Assembly: GCF_022397915.1 (NCBI RefSeq)
Contig: NZ_JAKEUO010000002.1
Span: 317,863 to 381,862, forward strand
Reading direction: 5' to 3'
Origin: Vibrio sp. Isolate34
GTDB lineage: Bacteria > Pseudomonadota > Gammaproteobacteria > Enterobacterales > Vibrionaceae
Length of the DNA stretch: 64,000 nt
Under the pieces are notes generated by a model that saw only the letters and a program-made list of their open reading frames with translations, searched no databases and was not told the DNA's origin. Made by a program: the position numbers and the translations under genes. Of the stretch, positions 43,314 to 53,391 are shown piece by piece. Numbering within the stretch: the first letter of the stretch is position 1; each line of letters begins with the position of its first letter.

Positions 43314-44399
43314 ATGGCAGGAAACAGTATCGGACAACATTTCCGCGTGACCACGTTCGGAGAAAGTCACGGTATCGCACTAGGATGTATCGTAGATGGG
43401 TGCCCACCAGGATTAGAAATTACCGAAGCAGACCTTCAAAGAGATTTGGATCGTCGTCGCCCCGGTACTTCTCGCTATACAACGGCTCGCCGTGAAGCGG
43501 ATGAAGTAAAGATTTTATCAGGTGTATTTGAAGGCCAAACTACGGGTACTTCTATTGGTCTATTGATTGAAAATACAGACCAACGCTCTAAAGACTATTC
43601 CGAAATTAAAGACAAGTTCCGCCCTGGCCACGCTGACTATACGTACCATCAAAAGTACGGTGTGCGTGATTACCGAGGTGGTGGTCGTTCTTCAGCTCGT
43701 GAAACTGCAATGCGTGTTGCTGCAGGTGCAATTGCGAAGAAATACCTAAAACAAGAATTTGGTGTTGAAATCCAAGCTTACCTTTCTCAAATGGGTGATA
43801 TCTCAATTGATAAAGTGGATTGGAACGAGATTGAAAACAACGCTTTCTTCTGTCCTGATGCCGATAAAGTACCAGAATTTGATCAACTGATTCGTGACTT
43901 GCTAAAAGAAGGCAACTCGATCGGTGCGAAGATTCAAGTGGTTGCGACTAAAGTGCCAGTAGGCCTTGGTGAGCCAATCTTTGATCGTCTAGATGCTGAC
44001 ATCGCGCACGCTCTAATGAGCATTAACGCTGTGAAAGGTGTTGAGATTGGTGATGGCTTCGATGTTGTTAATCAACGCGGTAGTGAACACCGTGATCCAT
44101 TAACTCCAGAAGGTTTCAGCAGCAACCATGCTGGCGGTATCTTAGGTGGTATCTCTACTGGCCAAGATATTGTGGCAAGCATCGCGCTTAAGCCGACTTC
44201 AAGCATTACGGTTCCTGGTGACACAATCACGAAAGATGGTGAAGCAACGCAGTTAATCACGAAAGGTCGTCACGATCCATGTGTTGGTATTCGTGCTGTG
44301 CCAATTGCAGAAGCAATGCTGGCTATTGTGCTGCTTGACCACTTGCTACGTCATCGTGGTCAAAACTTTGGTGTGACAACTGAAACGCCACAAATCTAA
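43314..44399 (+). CDS. aroC: Chorismate synthase
   Basis: AroC converts EPSP to chorismate with reduced FMN, the last common step of aromatic amino acid, folate and quinone synthesis. The 361 residues match E. coli AroC. Signature segments are visible: [18 protein letters not shown] near residue 15, the [16 protein letters not shown] motif ([18 protein letters not shown]) near residue 121 and [17 protein letters not shown] near 318. GAGGAAGT lies 4-9 bases before the ATG. Monocistronic; a bidirectional terminator follows. It directly follows the siderophore locus, but aerobactin does not need chorismate. Confidence 0.98.
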   Translation: MAGNSIGQHFRVTTFGESHGIALGCIVDGCPPGLEITEADLQRDLDRRRPGTSRYTTARREADEVKILSGVFEGQTTGTSIGLLIENTDQRSKDYSEIKDKFRPGHADYTYHQKYGVRDYRGGGRSSARETAMRVAAGAIAKKYLKQEFGVEIQAYLSQMGDISIDKVDWNEIENNAFFCPDADKVPEFDQLIRDLLKEGNSIGAKIQVVATKVPVGLGEPIFDRLDADIAHALMSINAVKGVEIGDGFDVVNQRGSEHRDPLTPEGFSSNHAGGILGGISTGQDIVASIALKPTSSITVPGDTITKDGEATQLITKGRHDPCVGIRAVPIAEAMLAIVLLDHLLRHRGQNFGVTTETPQI

Positions 44400-44448
44400 T
44401 CCTGCTGCTTTTTATTTAGAATAGAATTGAAACTGATTTGATAAAAAC

Positions 44449-44483
44449 AAAAAGGGTTGCTTCGTAATGAAGCAACCCTTTTT
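44449..44483. terminator. Bidirectional terminator between aroC and the TRIC-type gene
   Basis: A perfect 15-bp stem (AAAAAGGGTTGCTTC and its complement) with a 5-base loop, A tract and T tract. Confidence 0.9.
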
Positions 44484-44559
44484 CACATTAATAGGATTGT
44501 TCGTCCGGTTAGCGACTATCGTCATTAAAGACCGCTAGCAGCTCAAGGCTCTTAATCCA

Positions 44560-45183
44560 TTAATGCACTGAGCTTTCAGGATCAAGCTGGAACGAAGGCA
44601 AACGCCATTTAAATCTTACCGCTGCCATACGCAGCAAGTAACCAACCACAAGCGTTACAATTGTCGCCGTTACGCCGTTAATGCCAACTTCAAGCAAACC
44701 TAGGTACAAACCTGAAGCGACAAGTGCGACAGACGCATACAGCTCTTCATGTAACACCAATGGCGTTTGACGACAGATAAGGTCACGCAGCAAGCCACCA
44801 AACACACCTGTCACCAGTGCCGATACCATGCAAATCATCGGGTGCAGACCCATAGTCATCGCTACTTTGGTACCAATGATACTGAATACAATTAGGCCTA
44901 AGGCATCCAAGCGAATGAACAAGCCTTTTAGCTTGATAACCCATTTAGCTAGTCCGGTTGTAATAACACCTGCGATACAGGTGATGGCCAGATACTGCGG
45001 GTTTTCAACCCAACCTAAAGGGTAATGGCCAAGTAAGATATCTCTCACCGTACCGCCGCCAATTGCCGTTGCACTCGCAACCAACATTACACCAAACCAA
45101 TCCATTTTTTGTTTACCAGCACTGAGAGCGCCGGTCATGGCTTCTGCCGTGATGCCAATGATATACAAAACACTTAGTAGCAT
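44560..45183 (-). CDS. Trimeric intracellular cation channel (TRIC/UPF0126) family protein
   Basis: A 207-residue protein with about seven hydrophobic helices and two internally similar halves, each with a glycine-rich kinked segment: GGGTVRDILLG near residue 43 and GGLLRDLICR near 129, the hallmark of the UPF0126/TRIC fold. Bacterial TRIC proteins form potassium-permeable trimeric pores in vitro; related enterobacterial YicG is tied to glycine in stress work. The start MLLSVLYIIGITAEAM is chosen because the frame extension upstream (to 45333) has no family similarity. Ungrouped with neighbours. Confidence 0.88.
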   Translation of the reverse strand: MLLSVLYIIGITAEAMTGALSAGKQKMDWFGVMLVASATAIGGGTVRDILLGHYPLGWVENPQYLAITCIAGVITTGLAKWVIKLKGLFIRLDALGLIVFSIIGTKVAMTMGLHPMICMVSALVTGVFGGLLRDLICRQTPLVLHEELYASVALVASGLYLGLLEVGINGVTATIVTLVVGYLLRMAAVRFKWRLPSFQLDPESSVH

Positions 45184-45482
45184 TGCTGTAGCTCTATAAT
45201 TTAGGTCTATAAATTCGAGTCTTATAGGCCTTAGGGATATAAAAATGAAGCGCGAGTGTAGTAGTAAAAATGCTTGTTGACGAATGAATATTTGTACCGT
45301 GAATGGGTGCTTCAGATTAGCTAAACTAATCATTCACCTTAAAGTGGTGTAATCTGGGAATGGCAATCGATTGTCACCGTAAAGTATAATGGCGAACCCG
45401 ATGTCATTGCGCTTGATAGGGCTTTACCGAGCACTTGAAAAAACGCAAAATGCCCCAGTTCTTTTTACTTAAATTTGATTTT
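45184..45482. other. Divergent intergenic region, TRIC-type gene and epmC
   Basis: About 299 bases holding both divergent promoters. I see no gene, repeat or strong hairpin; open frames that enter from either side are upstream extensions of the flanking genes. Confidence 0.45.
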
Positions 45483-46013
45483 ATGACACACCAATATTCA
45501 GACATTATCGATATCTTCAATCAGACCTTTTTTGAAAGCTTTAATACCAAACTAGAGCTAGGGGCTGATGAGCCGATCTATTTGCCTGCTGATGACACTA
45601 TCCCACATCATCGAATCGTGTTTGCACGTGGCTTTTACGCCTCTGCACTTCATGAGATCGCACACTGGTGCGTTGCTGGCCCTGAGCGTCGTTTACTGGA
45701 AGATTTTGGCTATTGGTATGAACCTGACGGTCGAACGGAATCGGTTCAAGCTGAGTTTGAAAAAGTAGAAATTCGCCCACAAGCGTATGAATGGATCATT
45801 GCGATGAGCGCAGGCTTTCCTTTTAATGTCAGCTGTGACAATCTACACGGCGATTTTGAGCCAGATCGTTTGGCCTTTATGAATAAAGTACATAGCGAAG
45901 TTATGGGTATCTTTGAAGTTGGCTTCCCGCCTCGCGTAAAAATGCTCTCTGAAGCATTGCGCAGCTTCTACGATGTAGAACCTTTATGTGCTAGCCAATT
46001 TATTGTGAAATAA
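45483..46013 (+). CDS. epmC: Elongation factor P hydroxylase EpmC
   Basis: A 176-residue enzyme (YfcM) that hydroxylates the beta-lysyl-lysine on EF-P, completing a modification that helps polyproline translation. The family core is present: DEPIYLPAD, then RIVFARGFYASALHEIAHWC with the metal-binding HEIAHW histidines, GYWYEPDGR and NVSCDNLHGDFEPDR. The ATG at 45483 (MTHQYSDIIDIFNQTF) aligns with the E. coli N-terminus; a TTG at 45435 would add 16 residues with no similarity. yfcL follows nine bases after its stop, the order seen in enterobacteria near aroC and mnmC. Confidence 0.94.
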   Translation: MTHQYSDIIDIFNQTFFESFNTKLELGADEPIYLPADDTIPHHRIVFARGFYASALHEIAHWCVAGPERRLLEDFGYWYEPDGRTESVQAEFEKVEIRPQAYEWIIAMSAGFPFNVSCDNLHGDFEPDRLAFMNKVHSEVMGIFEVGFPPRVKMLSEALRSFYDVEPLCASQFIVK

Positions 46014-46022
46014 GAGAATATT

Positions 46023-46286
46023 ATGATTATCGAATTTGAAGAAAAACTACTAGAAGTAATTGATGCTCGCATTGAAAACGCATCAGACGATGAACTGTTT
46101 GCTGGTGGTTATTTACGTGGTCATATTTCTCTGTCAGTGGCTTCATGTGAAGAAGAAGGCATTGAAGACGTAGCTGAAGTAAAAGCCCGCATCGAGAAGA
46201 GCCTAGATGACGCTCGCTCTGAATTAACGCCTGCAGACCGCACCATCGTGAATGACCTTTGGGTTGAACTGCAAAACCAAGCTTAA
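46023..46286 (+). CDS. yfcL: YfcL-family protein
   Basis: An 87-residue acidic helical protein of the YfcL family, recognised by its place directly after epmC and by its N-terminus MIIEFEEKLLEVIDARIENA and DELFAGGYLRGHISLSVA. The function is unknown. It is translationally close to epmC (nine-base gap, ribosome site inside the gap), so the two form one unit. A 9-bp inverted repeat lies 70 bases after its stop. Confidence 0.9.
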   Translation: MIIEFEEKLLEVIDARIENASDDELFAGGYLRGHISLSVASCEEEGIEDVAEVKARIEKSLDDARSELTPADRTIVNDLWVELQNQA

Positions 46287-46355
46287 TCGCTGGTTACTTA
46301 TCATTACCCGCTCAGTCCCTTCCTTTTTCATTTTGCTGAGTCGTGAATAGTTTGA

Positions 46356-46382
46356 GACTCATTCGAAATTTTTGAATGAGTC
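46356..46382. promoter_or_regulatory. Inverted repeat between yfcL and the FMN reductase gene
   Basis: GACTCATTC and GAATGAGTC are exact reverse complements around a 9-base centre. It has no T-run. It could be an operator of the downstream gene (start at 46463) or a weak 3' hairpin of yfcL. Confidence 0.4.
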
Positions 46383-46462
46383 CGTTCAATCCTTGTGATG
46401 GTTACATTTTCTGACTACGTTATTCTAATCCTACTTAACGGAATTACAGAAAAGGTCACATC

Positions 46463-46984
46463 ATGAAAGTTATCGCATTTGGCGCAAGCACAAGCTCTAC
46501 CTCTATCAACAAAACTCTAGCAACTTACGCAGCTAACTTGATTGAGGGTGCTGAAGTTAAAGTTCTAAACATCAACGATTACAATGTTCCTATGTTCAGT
46601 GAAGACACTGAAAAAGAGATTGGCCAAGCGGAAGGTGCACAAGCATTTTTGCGTGACCTAGCAGAAGCGGACGCGTTTGTTATCTCTTTCGCTGAACACA
46701 ACGGCCACTACCCAGCCGCATATAAAAACCTATTTGATTGGGCAACACGTATTGAGCGTTCAGTGTTTGGCGAGAAGCCAGCGGTTTACCTAGCAACTTC
46801 TCCTGGCCCTGGTGGCGCTCAAACGGTACTTGGCGCGGCAACGGGGTCTGCATCATTCTTTGGCGGCAACGTTAAGGCTTCACTATCAGTGCCAAATTTT
46901 TATGATAACTTTGACTTTGAGTCCGGCGCTATCAGCAACGAAGAGATTGCTCAGCAGATCAAAGGCGCGGTTGCTAAGCTGTAA
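46463..46984 (+). CDS. NADPH-dependent FMN reductase-like oxidoreductase
   Basis: A 173-residue flavodoxin-fold oxidoreductase of the NADPH-dependent FMN reductase family. The FMN phosphate loop is GASTSSTSINKTLA near residue 8, the AEHNGHYPAAYKNLFDW segment near residue 75 is the usual dimer/FMN motif (YPAAYKN replacing YNGSYPAVLKN-type sequence), and LATSPGPGGAQTVLG near residue 109 lines the active site. Likely substrates are quinones, azo dyes or flavins. Monocistronic, with a bidirectional terminator after it. No functional link to MnmC on the opposite strand is evident. Confidence 0.88.
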   Translation: MKVIAFGASTSSTSINKTLATYAANLIEGAEVKVLNINDYNVPMFSEDTEKEIGQAEGAQAFLRDLAEADAFVISFAEHNGHYPAAYKNLFDWATRIERSVFGEKPAVYLATSPGPGGAQTVLGAATGSASFFGGNVKASLSVPNFYDNFDFESGAISNEEIAQQIKGAVAKL

Positions 46985-47030
46985 ACATCGAGCAGTTTAA
47001 AAAAATCGGTTTAGAACAACACGATCAACA

Positions 47031-47066
47031 AAAAGCCCGAGTGACATAATGTCGCTCGGGCTTTTT
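47031..47066. terminator. Bidirectional terminator between the FMN reductase gene and mnmC
   Basis: A 13-bp stem (AGCCCGAGTGACA with TGTCGCTCGGGCT, one G-T pair), TAA loop, with A and T tracts outside. Confidence 0.9.
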
Positions 47067-47132
47067 AGCTTTTAGTTTCAGATATTTCCAATATTCAGAT
47101 ATTTTAGATGTTCAGAATAGTTGAACTAGAGT

Positions 47133-49211
47133 CTATTGGTTTGCTTTAGAGTGTTTATCTGCAACCCAGCCAGCGGTTAATGCTTTACCTTTACGCAGCC
47201 TGCGCACCCACATTCTGCTTGGATGAATGGCTTCAAGCACATCAACAGGTAAAGGAAGCGGATCACCACAGATTTGCGATGCTAATACTTCAGCTAACAA
47301 TGGGGCAGAGCTTAAACCGCGCGAACCCAGCCCGATAAAGCAGTACAGGTTAGGGAAGCTTGTGACTGTTTGAACATCATCTACCGAGTCACGCTGTGGG
47401 TTAAAGTTGTGCAGATCTTGGTATTGCTCTTTAATTGATTCGAAATCACCCACGTTGCCGACAAACGGAAGGTGATCGCGGCTTACGCTACGAATACCTT
47501 GGCGTGCTAGGTTGCCACTGGTATCGACATCTTTTGTCCACTCTTGGTCTGGCAGCGATCCGTGTAGGCGCTCACCATTATGCTGCTGAACCTCAAGATC
47601 GAACTCTTGGTCAATATTGGTTTTGTCGTAGTTAGCGCCGATACAATGGTGGCCGTTATTTGGATTTTGCGGTGTTAGGTAACCATCAAAGCACAACACG
47701 GTTTTTAACTTGGTTAAGTTTTCCGTGGTCGGAATATGGCTTACTTGGCCTTTAACCGGCGTTAGAGGTACAGGTTGAGTCTGCTCAAACTGGGTGAACT
47801 TGTGGCCGTTCGCAACGACCACTTGGTCATGTTTAGTTTGAATCTCACCTTGTGGTGTCTCAATGGTAAGTTGCCATTGTTGTTCAACTTCGAGCCACTC
47901 AAGTTGAGTTACTTGATGTTGATAGTGAGCACTAACTTGGTTGGACTCTTGTAACTTTTCGATCAAGCCTTGTGTCAGTTGTAGAGGGCTTAGCCAACCA
48001 CCCAGTGGGAAGTAAACACTCTCTTTATCAACCGGCAGGCCAATCTTTTCATTCGCTTGTTTTGGCGATAAACGCTGAATCAAATCTGTATGGAAATTGC
48101 CCTTTAACATGCGGTTAAGCTTTTTGGTTGAGCCTTCATCCCACATCAGAATATTCACGCCGCACCAGCTGTGGTCAAACTGAATAGATTGCGCCGCTTG
48201 ATTGATGAACTGGCGAGCAAACAGTAAGCCTGGACCAAACACGCGAGAAACGTTCGATGTCGCTTCGCTTAACAATGGGTAAATCGCACCTTGATTGTTG
48301 CCTGATGCATTGCCCGCAGCTTGTGGATGCTCGCAATAAAGGGTGATATTTTTACCACGGCGGCTTAGCGTTTTAGCGAGTGCTGCACTAGCAACACCGC
48401 CGCCAATGATCGCAATGTCTTGCGAGTCACTATGCTCTGATAGGCCATACCAAGGTTTGATGTTGGTGTGAGCGTGCTTTTCGCCCAGTCGGCCTGCGAT
48501 CATTTCACGCTTAGTCCCAAAGCCTTTAACCTTCTTCATCTCAAAGCCAGCTTCGATTAAACCACGACGAACAAAACCAGCGGCGGTGAAGGTTGCGCAG
48601 CTACAATCTTGTTTAGCTAGCTTAGCCATGCCGTTGAACAGGTTTTGATTCCACATCTCTGGGTTTTTACTTGGTGCGAAACCATCTAGGAACCAAGCGT
48701 CCACTAAGCCTTGTTTTGGTGTAGGCACGTTAGGCATACAATCTTTGATATCACCAAACCATAAATCAAGCGTGATAGCGCCATCACCCAGCACAATGCG
48801 GTGACATTCCGGCAGTGCGATAGGGTAGTGCTCTTGGAGTTGCGTCGCATACTCGGCTAATTCTGGCCACGATTGGTGTGCTTTGATGAGATCCTCTTTA
48901 TTTAGAGGATATTTTTCAAAACTGATGAAATGTAACTCTTTGGTAATAGCTTGAGGGTTATCTTTAAGGAAAGTATCGAACCATTGCCAAACAGCAAGAA
49001 AGTTAAGACCTGTGCCAAAGCCGGTTTCTGCAATGACAAAACGACGTTGTTGATGTTCAACCCAACGCTCTGGAAGGTGGTTTTGCTTTAAAAAGACGTA
49101 GCGAGTTTCTTCCAAACCGTTAACATTGGAGAAGTAAACGTCGTCAAATTGGTCTGAAACTGGCGTGCCAGACTCATTCCATTCCAGTTCTGCATTAGTA
49201 ATTGAAGTCAT
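47133..49211 (-). CDS. mnmC: Bifunctional tRNA mnm5U modification enzyme MnmC
   Basis: MnmC completes 5-methylaminomethyl-2-thiouridine at the wobble base of several tRNAs. Residues 1 to about 245 form the SAM methyltransferase domain ([19 protein letters not shown], then GFGTGLNFL), and the rest is the FAD oxidoreductase that removes the carboxymethyl group ([40 protein letters not shown]). The ATG at 49211 ([12 protein letters not shown]) is chosen since it aligns with the E. coli start and the longer frame to 49283 has no similarity; the protein is then 692 residues (E. coli 668). It is divergent from fabB, as in enterobacteria. Confidence 0.95.
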   Translation of the reverse strand: MTSITNAELEWNESGTPVSDQFDDVYFSNVNGLEETRYVFLKQNHLPERWVEHQQRRFVIAETGFGTGLNFLAVWQWFDTFLKDNPQAITKELHFISFEKYPLNKEDLIKAHQSWPELAEYATQLQEHYPIALPECHRIVLGDGAITLDLWFGDIKDCMPNVPTPKQGLVDAWFLDGFAPSKNPEMWNQNLFNGMAKLAKQDCSCATFTAAGFVRRGLIEAGFEMKKVKGFGTKREMIAGRLGEKHAHTNIKPWYGLSEHSDSQDIAIIGGGVASAALAKTLSRRGKNITLYCEHPQAAGNASGNNQGAIYPLLSEATSNVSRVFGPGLLFARQFINQAAQSIQFDHSWCGVNILMWDEGSTKKLNRMLKGNFHTDLIQRLSPKQANEKIGLPVDKESVYFPLGGWLSPLQLTQGLIEKLQESNQVSAHYQHQVTQLEWLEVEQQWQLTIETPQGEIQTKHDQVVVANGHKFTQFEQTQPVPLTPVKGQVSHIPTTENLTKLKTVLCFDGYLTPQNPNNGHHCIGANYDKTNIDQEFDLEVQQHNGERLHGSLPDQEWTKDVDTSGNLARQGIRSVSRDHLPFVGNVGDFESIKEQYQDLHNFNPQRDSVDDVQTVTSFPNLYCFIGLGSRGLSSAPLLAEVLASQICGDPLPLPVDVLEAIHPSRMWVRRLRKGKALTAGWVADKHSKANQ

Positions 49212-49272
49212 AAAATCTATCATTTTGTGATTTGAAGCGATATGTTGGTAGGGATTGTACGAATTTCTAGGA

Positions 49273-49285
49273 AAGCTGACCACTT
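49273..49285 (-). promoter_or_regulatory. Possible FadR half-site upstream of fabB
   Basis: On the minus strand AAGTGGTCAGCTT resembles the left half of the FadR consensus (AACTGGTC-GACC-GTT). FadR activates fabB in E. coli and V. cholerae. The right half is poor, so support is weak. Confidence 0.3.
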
Positions 49286-49339
49286 TTGTTAGGCTTCTTA
49301 GTTATCATCTAGCTGAATTTAGAATTATAGGAATGTCAC

Positions 49340-50566
49340 ATGAAACGAGTCGTAATCACCGGTATGGGTATTGTTTCAAGTATCGGTAACAACGTCGAAG
49401 AAGTTTTAGCATCACTGAAAGAGGGTAAATCTGGTATTACCGCTTCAGAGCAGTTCAAGGAAAATGGCTTGCGCTCTCAAGTTTGGGGTAACCTAAAAAT
49501 GAACCCAGCTGACCATATCGATCGCAAAAAAATGCGCTTTATGGGTGATGCGGCGGCATTCGCATATCTTTCAATGGAGCAAGCAATTGCTGATTCTGGT
49601 TTAACAGAAGATCAAGTATCTAATGACCGCACGGGTATCGTTGCGGGTTCAGGTGGTGCTTCTTCACTTAACCAAGTAAACGCAGTAGACATCATCCGTG
49701 AGAAAGGCGTTAAGCGTGTTGGTCCATACATGGTTCCACGTACAATGGCTTCAACGGTTTCTGCTTGTCTAGCAACTCCTTTCAAAATCCGTGGTGTGAA
49801 CTACTCTATGAGTTCTGCATGTGCAACATCTGCACACTGTATTGGTCACGCAATGGAGCTTATCCAACTTGGTAAGCAAGACGTAGTATTCGCTGGTGGC
49901 GGTGAAGAACTGGATTGGTCTCTGACTATGATGTTCGACGCAATGGGCGCACTTTCTACTAAGTACAACGACACACCTGAGCTGGCTTCTCGCACTTACG
50001 ATGCAGACCGTGACGGTTTCGTTATCTCTGGCGGCGGCGGCATGCTAGTAATCGAAGAGCTTGAGCACGCAATTGCTCGTGGCGCAAAAATCTACGGTGA
50101 GATCGTAGGTTACGGCGCAACTTCAGATGGCTACGACATGGTTGCTCCTTCTGGTGAAGGCGCGGTTCGTTGTATGAAGATGGCTATGCAAAACGTTGAT
50201 GGCGTTGACTACGTGAACACTCACGGTACTTCAACTCCAGTTGGCGACGTGAAAGAGCTAGGTGCTATCCAAGAAGTTTTCTCTCAAGGTAATGGCGGCG
50301 GTAACAGCCCAGCAATTTCTGCAACGAAAGCGATGACAGGTCACGCTCTAGGTGCTGCTGGTGTACACGAAGCGATTTACTCAACGCTAATGCTAGACAA
50401 CGGCTTTATCGCTCCAAGCATTAACGTTTCTAACCTAGACGAAGCAGCTGCTGGCCTAGACATCGTAACTGAAGCTCGCGAGCAAGAGCTAACTACAGTT
50501 ATGTCTAACAGCTTTGGTTTCGGCGGTACAAACGCAACGCTAGTAATCAAAAAGTACCAAGCTTAA
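49340..50566 (+). CDS. fabB: 3-oxoacyl-ACP synthase I (FabB)
   Basis: KAS I elongates acyl-ACP and is required for unsaturated fatty acids. The 408 residues match E. coli FabB (406). The catalytic Cys lies in [14 protein letters not shown] near residue 163, the two histidines in [12 protein letters not shown] near 298 and [14 protein letters not shown] near 333, and the C-terminal [14 protein letters not shown] is the family end. GGAAT lies 9 bases before the ATG. The long 3' UTR (50567-50845) probably gives rise to the FarS small RNA, and pdxB follows, so fabB ends a transcription unit. Confidence 0.97.
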   Translation: MKRVVITGMGIVSSIGNNVEEVLASLKEGKSGITASEQFKENGLRSQVWGNLKMNPADHIDRKKMRFMGDAAAFAYLSMEQAIADSGLTEDQVSNDRTGIVAGSGGASSLNQVNAVDIIREKGVKRVGPYMVPRTMASTVSACLATPFKIRGVNYSMSSACATSAHCIGHAMELIQLGKQDVVFAGGGEELDWSLTMMFDAMGALSTKYNDTPELASRTYDADRDGFVISGGGGMLVIEELEHAIARGAKIYGEIVGYGATSDGYDMVAPSGEGAVRCMKMAMQNVDGVDYVNTHGTSTPVGDVKELGAIQEVFSQGNGGGNSPAISATKAMTGHALGAAGVHEAIYSTLMLDNGFIAPSINVSNLDEAAAGLDIVTEAREQELTTVMSNSFGFGGTNATLVIKKYQA

Positions 50567-50671
50567 TTTAGGCTTGAGTCAGATATACAAAGATTAATCG
50601 TTAACGGGTTACGCGAGTGTCGATTCAACACGCACAGGTAACTCGTTAGCTATGAACCACAGAACAAAGCT

Positions 50672-50704
50672 TTTTAAGCATAGATTTAAAATCTATGCTT
50701 AAAA
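50672..50704. repeat. 33-base perfect palindrome in the fabB 3' UTR
   Basis: Two 16-base arms (TTTTAAGCATAGATTT and its complement) meet around a single base. It may be a fabB-proximal 3' hairpin, a processing site or an operator. It has no classic loop and no dedicated T-run beyond its own arm. Confidence 0.75.
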
Positions 50705-50759
50705 GTTGAAAGGTTTCCAGAGCTTGATCAGTAGTAACTTAGTTAGTACTGGTTGAACA

Positions 50760-50846
50760 GACGCAAGACTCTGTCTCCTGGAGAGCGAGATAGGATCCTT
50801 TTGTTCTGGATGTTTGCCCGATTGTTTATTCAATCGGGCATTTTTC
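50760..50846 (+). ncRNA. farS: Candidate FarS small RNA from the fabB 3' UTR
   Basis: In V. cholerae, FarS is an Hfq-bound sRNA of roughly 70 bases cut from the 3' UTR of fabB and represses fadE-type genes. The same place here (between fabB and pdxB) holds a non-coding stretch ending in a strong terminator at 50816-50845, with a CTGTCTCCTGGAGAGCGAGA segment before it that can fold. The 5' end cannot be set from sequence, so the boundary is approximate. Location and terminator are seen; identity is by synteny. Confidence 0.55.
50816..50845 (+). terminator. Terminator of fabB / candidate FarS
   Basis: A 9-bp perfect stem (GCCCGATTG and its complement) with a TTTATT loop, then ATTTTT. Confidence 0.88.
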
Positions 50847-51023
50847 GTTTTAGCCTTTTGGTTTCTGGGTAAAGATGCTTATCTCCGTTGTTTGTGCCGA
50901 CTCGGCGATTCAGCCCTTTATTCATAATGTATTCCATTTGCTACTCGACACCGTGTGTGGAATTTTGCACAATCATTTCAATTCACATTTAGGTCGATAG
51001 ACCCCAACAAAAGTACTCGCCAA

Positions 51024-52157
51024 ATGAAAATCTTAATCGACGAAAATATGCCTTATGCTGAAGCGCTTTTTAGCCAGCTAGGGGAAGTGACAATGAAGTC
51101 TGGTCGCACACTTACTGCTGACGACCTAGTTGACGTAGACGCATTAATGATTCGCTCAGTCACCAAGGTGAACGAGTCGTTGATCAGCAAAGCCAATAAA
51201 CTGAAGTTTGTTGGTACTGCGACGGCTGGTATGGATCACGTCGACCAAGAGTTGATGAAAGAGCGTGGTATTTTCTTTACCGCGGCACCAGGCTGTAACA
51301 AGGTCGGTGTGGCTGAGTATGCGTTCAGTTCAATGATGGTACTTGCGCAGCAACAAGGCTTCTCTGTGTTTGATAAAACAGTCGGTATTATCGGTTGTGG
51401 TCAAGTGGGCAGCTACCTAGCGAAATGCCTAGAAGGTATTGGTATTAAAGTGTTGCTCAACGATCCTCTAAAACAACAAGAGGGCGACACTCGTGAGTTT
51501 ACTGAACTAGAGACGCTGCTTGAGCAATCTGACGTTATCACGCTGCATACGCCCATTTCTAAAACGGGTGAGTTCCCAACGCATCACTTGATTAATGAGC
51601 AAGTGCTCAACAACTTCCGTGCTGATCAAATCCTGATTAATGCCGCTCGTGGTCCTGTCGTGGATAACCAAGCGTTAAAAGCTCGTTTACAAAAAGCGGA
51701 TGGTTTTACTGCGGTTCTGGATGTGTTTGAGTTTGAACCTGAAGTCGACATGGAATTACTTCCGTTGCTTGCTTTCGCAACACCTCACGTAGCGGGCTAC
51801 GGTTTAGAGGGCAAAGCGCGCGGTACGACGATGATCTTTAACAGTTATTGTGAGTTTTTAGGTACGGAACAACGTGCTTATGCAAGCGATCTTCTGCCGA
51901 CTGCACCTGTGCCTCAAATGAAATTAGATAGAGCTTGGGACGAAGCAACACTGCACAATTTGACTCAGTTGATCTATGATGTGCGCAAAGACGACGCCTT
52001 ATTCCGTCGCAATATCTCTACGCCGGGTTCTTTTGACAAGATGCGTAAAGAATATTGGGACCGCAGAGAGTACAGTGCTGTCGAGTTAACGGGCGACGAA
52101 TCTTGTAATTTAACGCCGTTATCTAAACTCGGTTTTATGGTAAAGCCAACTTTATAA
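51024..52157 (+). CDS. pdxB: Erythronate-4-phosphate dehydrogenase
   Basis: PdxB oxidises 4-phosphoerythronate in the DXP-dependent route to pyridoxal phosphate. The 377 residues match E. coli PdxB (378). The N-terminus [16 protein letters not shown] is the family start and fixes the ATG at 51024; the upstream frame to 50955 is not conserved. The NAD loop is [13 protein letters not shown] near residue 121, the catalytic Arg lies in [11 protein letters not shown] and the His in ATPHVAGY, and a C-terminal dimerisation domain follows. The asd gene starts 13 bases after its stop, so they are likely co-transcribed. Confidence 0.96.
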   Translation: MKILIDENMPYAEALFSQLGEVTMKSGRTLTADDLVDVDALMIRSVTKVNESLISKANKLKFVGTATAGMDHVDQELMKERGIFFTAAPGCNKVGVAEYAFSSMMVLAQQQGFSVFDKTVGIIGCGQVGSYLAKCLEGIGIKVLLNDPLKQQEGDTREFTELETLLEQSDVITLHTPISKTGEFPTHHLINEQVLNNFRADQILINAARGPVVDNQALKARLQKADGFTAVLDVFEFEPEVDMELLPLLAFATPHVAGYGLEGKARGTTMIFNSYCEFLGTEQRAYASDLLPTAPVPQMKLDRAWDEATLHNLTQLIYDVRKDDALFRRNISTPGSFDKMRKEYWDRREYSAVELTGDESCNLTPLSKLGFMVKPTL

Positions 52158-52169
52158 AAGAGAGAAACA

Positions 52170-53183
52170 ATGAGCCAAGAATTTAATATTGCTATTTTAG
52201 GTGCGACTGGTGCGGTTGGTGAAACCATTCTTGAAGTACTTAAAGAGCGTAAATTCCCTGTCGGTGAACTGCACTTACTAGCAAGTGAACGTAGTGAAGG
52301 CAAAACTTCCCGTTTTAACGGCAAAACAATACAAGTACAAAACGTAGAAGACTTCGATTGGTCTCAAGTACATATTGCGTTTTTCTCTGCAGGTAGCGAA
52401 CTTTCAGAGCGTTGGGCTCCAATCGCTGCGGATGAAGGTGTAGTTGTTATCGATAACACATCACGTTTCCGCTACGAATACGATGTTCCGCTGGTTGTGC
52501 CAGAAGTGAACCCTGAAGCGATTGCTGAGTTCCGTAACCGCAACATCATTGCGAACCCTAACTGTTCTACTATCCAAATGGTTGTAGCACTAAAACCAAT
52601 TCACGATGAAGTAGGTCTTGAGCGTATTAACGTTTCAACTTACCAATCTGTGTCTGGTGCAGGTAAGCCGGGTATCGATGAACTAGCAGGTCAAACGGCT
52701 AAGCTTCTTAACGGCATGCCAGCTGAAAATTCAGCGTTCTCACAACAGATCGCGTTCAACTGTATTCCTCAAATCGATGAGTTTACTGAGAACGGCTACA
52801 CGCGTGAAGAGATGAAGATGGTTTGGGAAACTCAGAAAATCTTTGCTGACTCTTCAATCACAGTGAACCCGACGTGTGTTCGCGTACCTGTATTCTACGG
52901 TCACGCTGAATCTCTACACATTGAAACTCGCGCGCCAATCGGTGCAGAGCAAGTGGTTCAGCTTCTTGAGAACACAGAAAGCGTTGAAGTTTTCCAAGCT
53001 TTAGACTTCCCAACTCAGGTTCGTGATGCTGGTGGTAAAGACCACGTAATGGTTGGTCGTATTCGTAACGACATCAGCCATCATAGCGGCGTGAACATGT
53101 GGGTGGTTGCTGATAACGTTCGTAAAGGCGCAGCGACAAACGCAGTGCAAATCGCTGAAGTTCTGATTCGCGATTACTTCTAA
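52170..53183 (+). CDS. asd: Aspartate-semialdehyde dehydrogenase (second Asd, usg position)
   Basis: A 337-residue Asd-family protein. NADP loop GATGAVGETILEVL near residue 10, the catalytic cysteine in ANPNCSTIQ near residue 132, SVSGAGKPGIDEL near residue 166, and the substrate Arg/His region with RVPVFYGHAESLHIE near residue 245 are all present, so it should make aspartate semialdehyde for lysine, methionine, threonine and DAP. In E. coli this slot (pdxB-x-truA) is held by Usg, an Asd relative. Vibrios carry two asd genes; the other copy is not in the window. A terminator follows. Confidence 0.93.
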   Translation: MSQEFNIAILGATGAVGETILEVLKERKFPVGELHLLASERSEGKTSRFNGKTIQVQNVEDFDWSQVHIAFFSAGSELSERWAPIAADEGVVVIDNTSRFRYEYDVPLVVPEVNPEAIAEFRNRNIIANPNCSTIQMVVALKPIHDEVGLERINVSTYQSVSGAGKPGIDELAGQTAKLLNGMPAENSAFSQQIAFNCIPQIDEFTENGYTREEMKMVWETQKIFADSSITVNPTCVRVPVFYGHAESLHIETRAPIGAEQVVQLLENTESVEVFQALDFPTQVRDAGGKDHVMVGRIRNDISHHSGVNMWVVADNVRKGAATNAVQIAEVLIRDYF

Positions 53184-53203
53184 GCTTTACTGCTTTGATA
53201 AAC

Positions 53204-53231
53204 AAGCCTCACTCTTTAGTGGGGCTTTTTT
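53204..53231 (+). terminator. Terminator after asd
   Basis: A 10-bp stem (AAGCCTCACT with AGTGGGGCTT, one G-T pair), CTTT loop and T-run. Confidence 0.88.
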
Positions 53232-53391
53232 AATCGATTGAAAATATTGTTAGTCAAATTGTGTGAAATTGCTGCGAATATTGTCGCTGCAACACATTTT
53301 TTGTTTTCATCTCTATAGTTTTACGTCATTTATCCGATATATTTAATAGATCATCACTTTATCCGAATTTAAGCACCTAGCTGAGCCTTTT

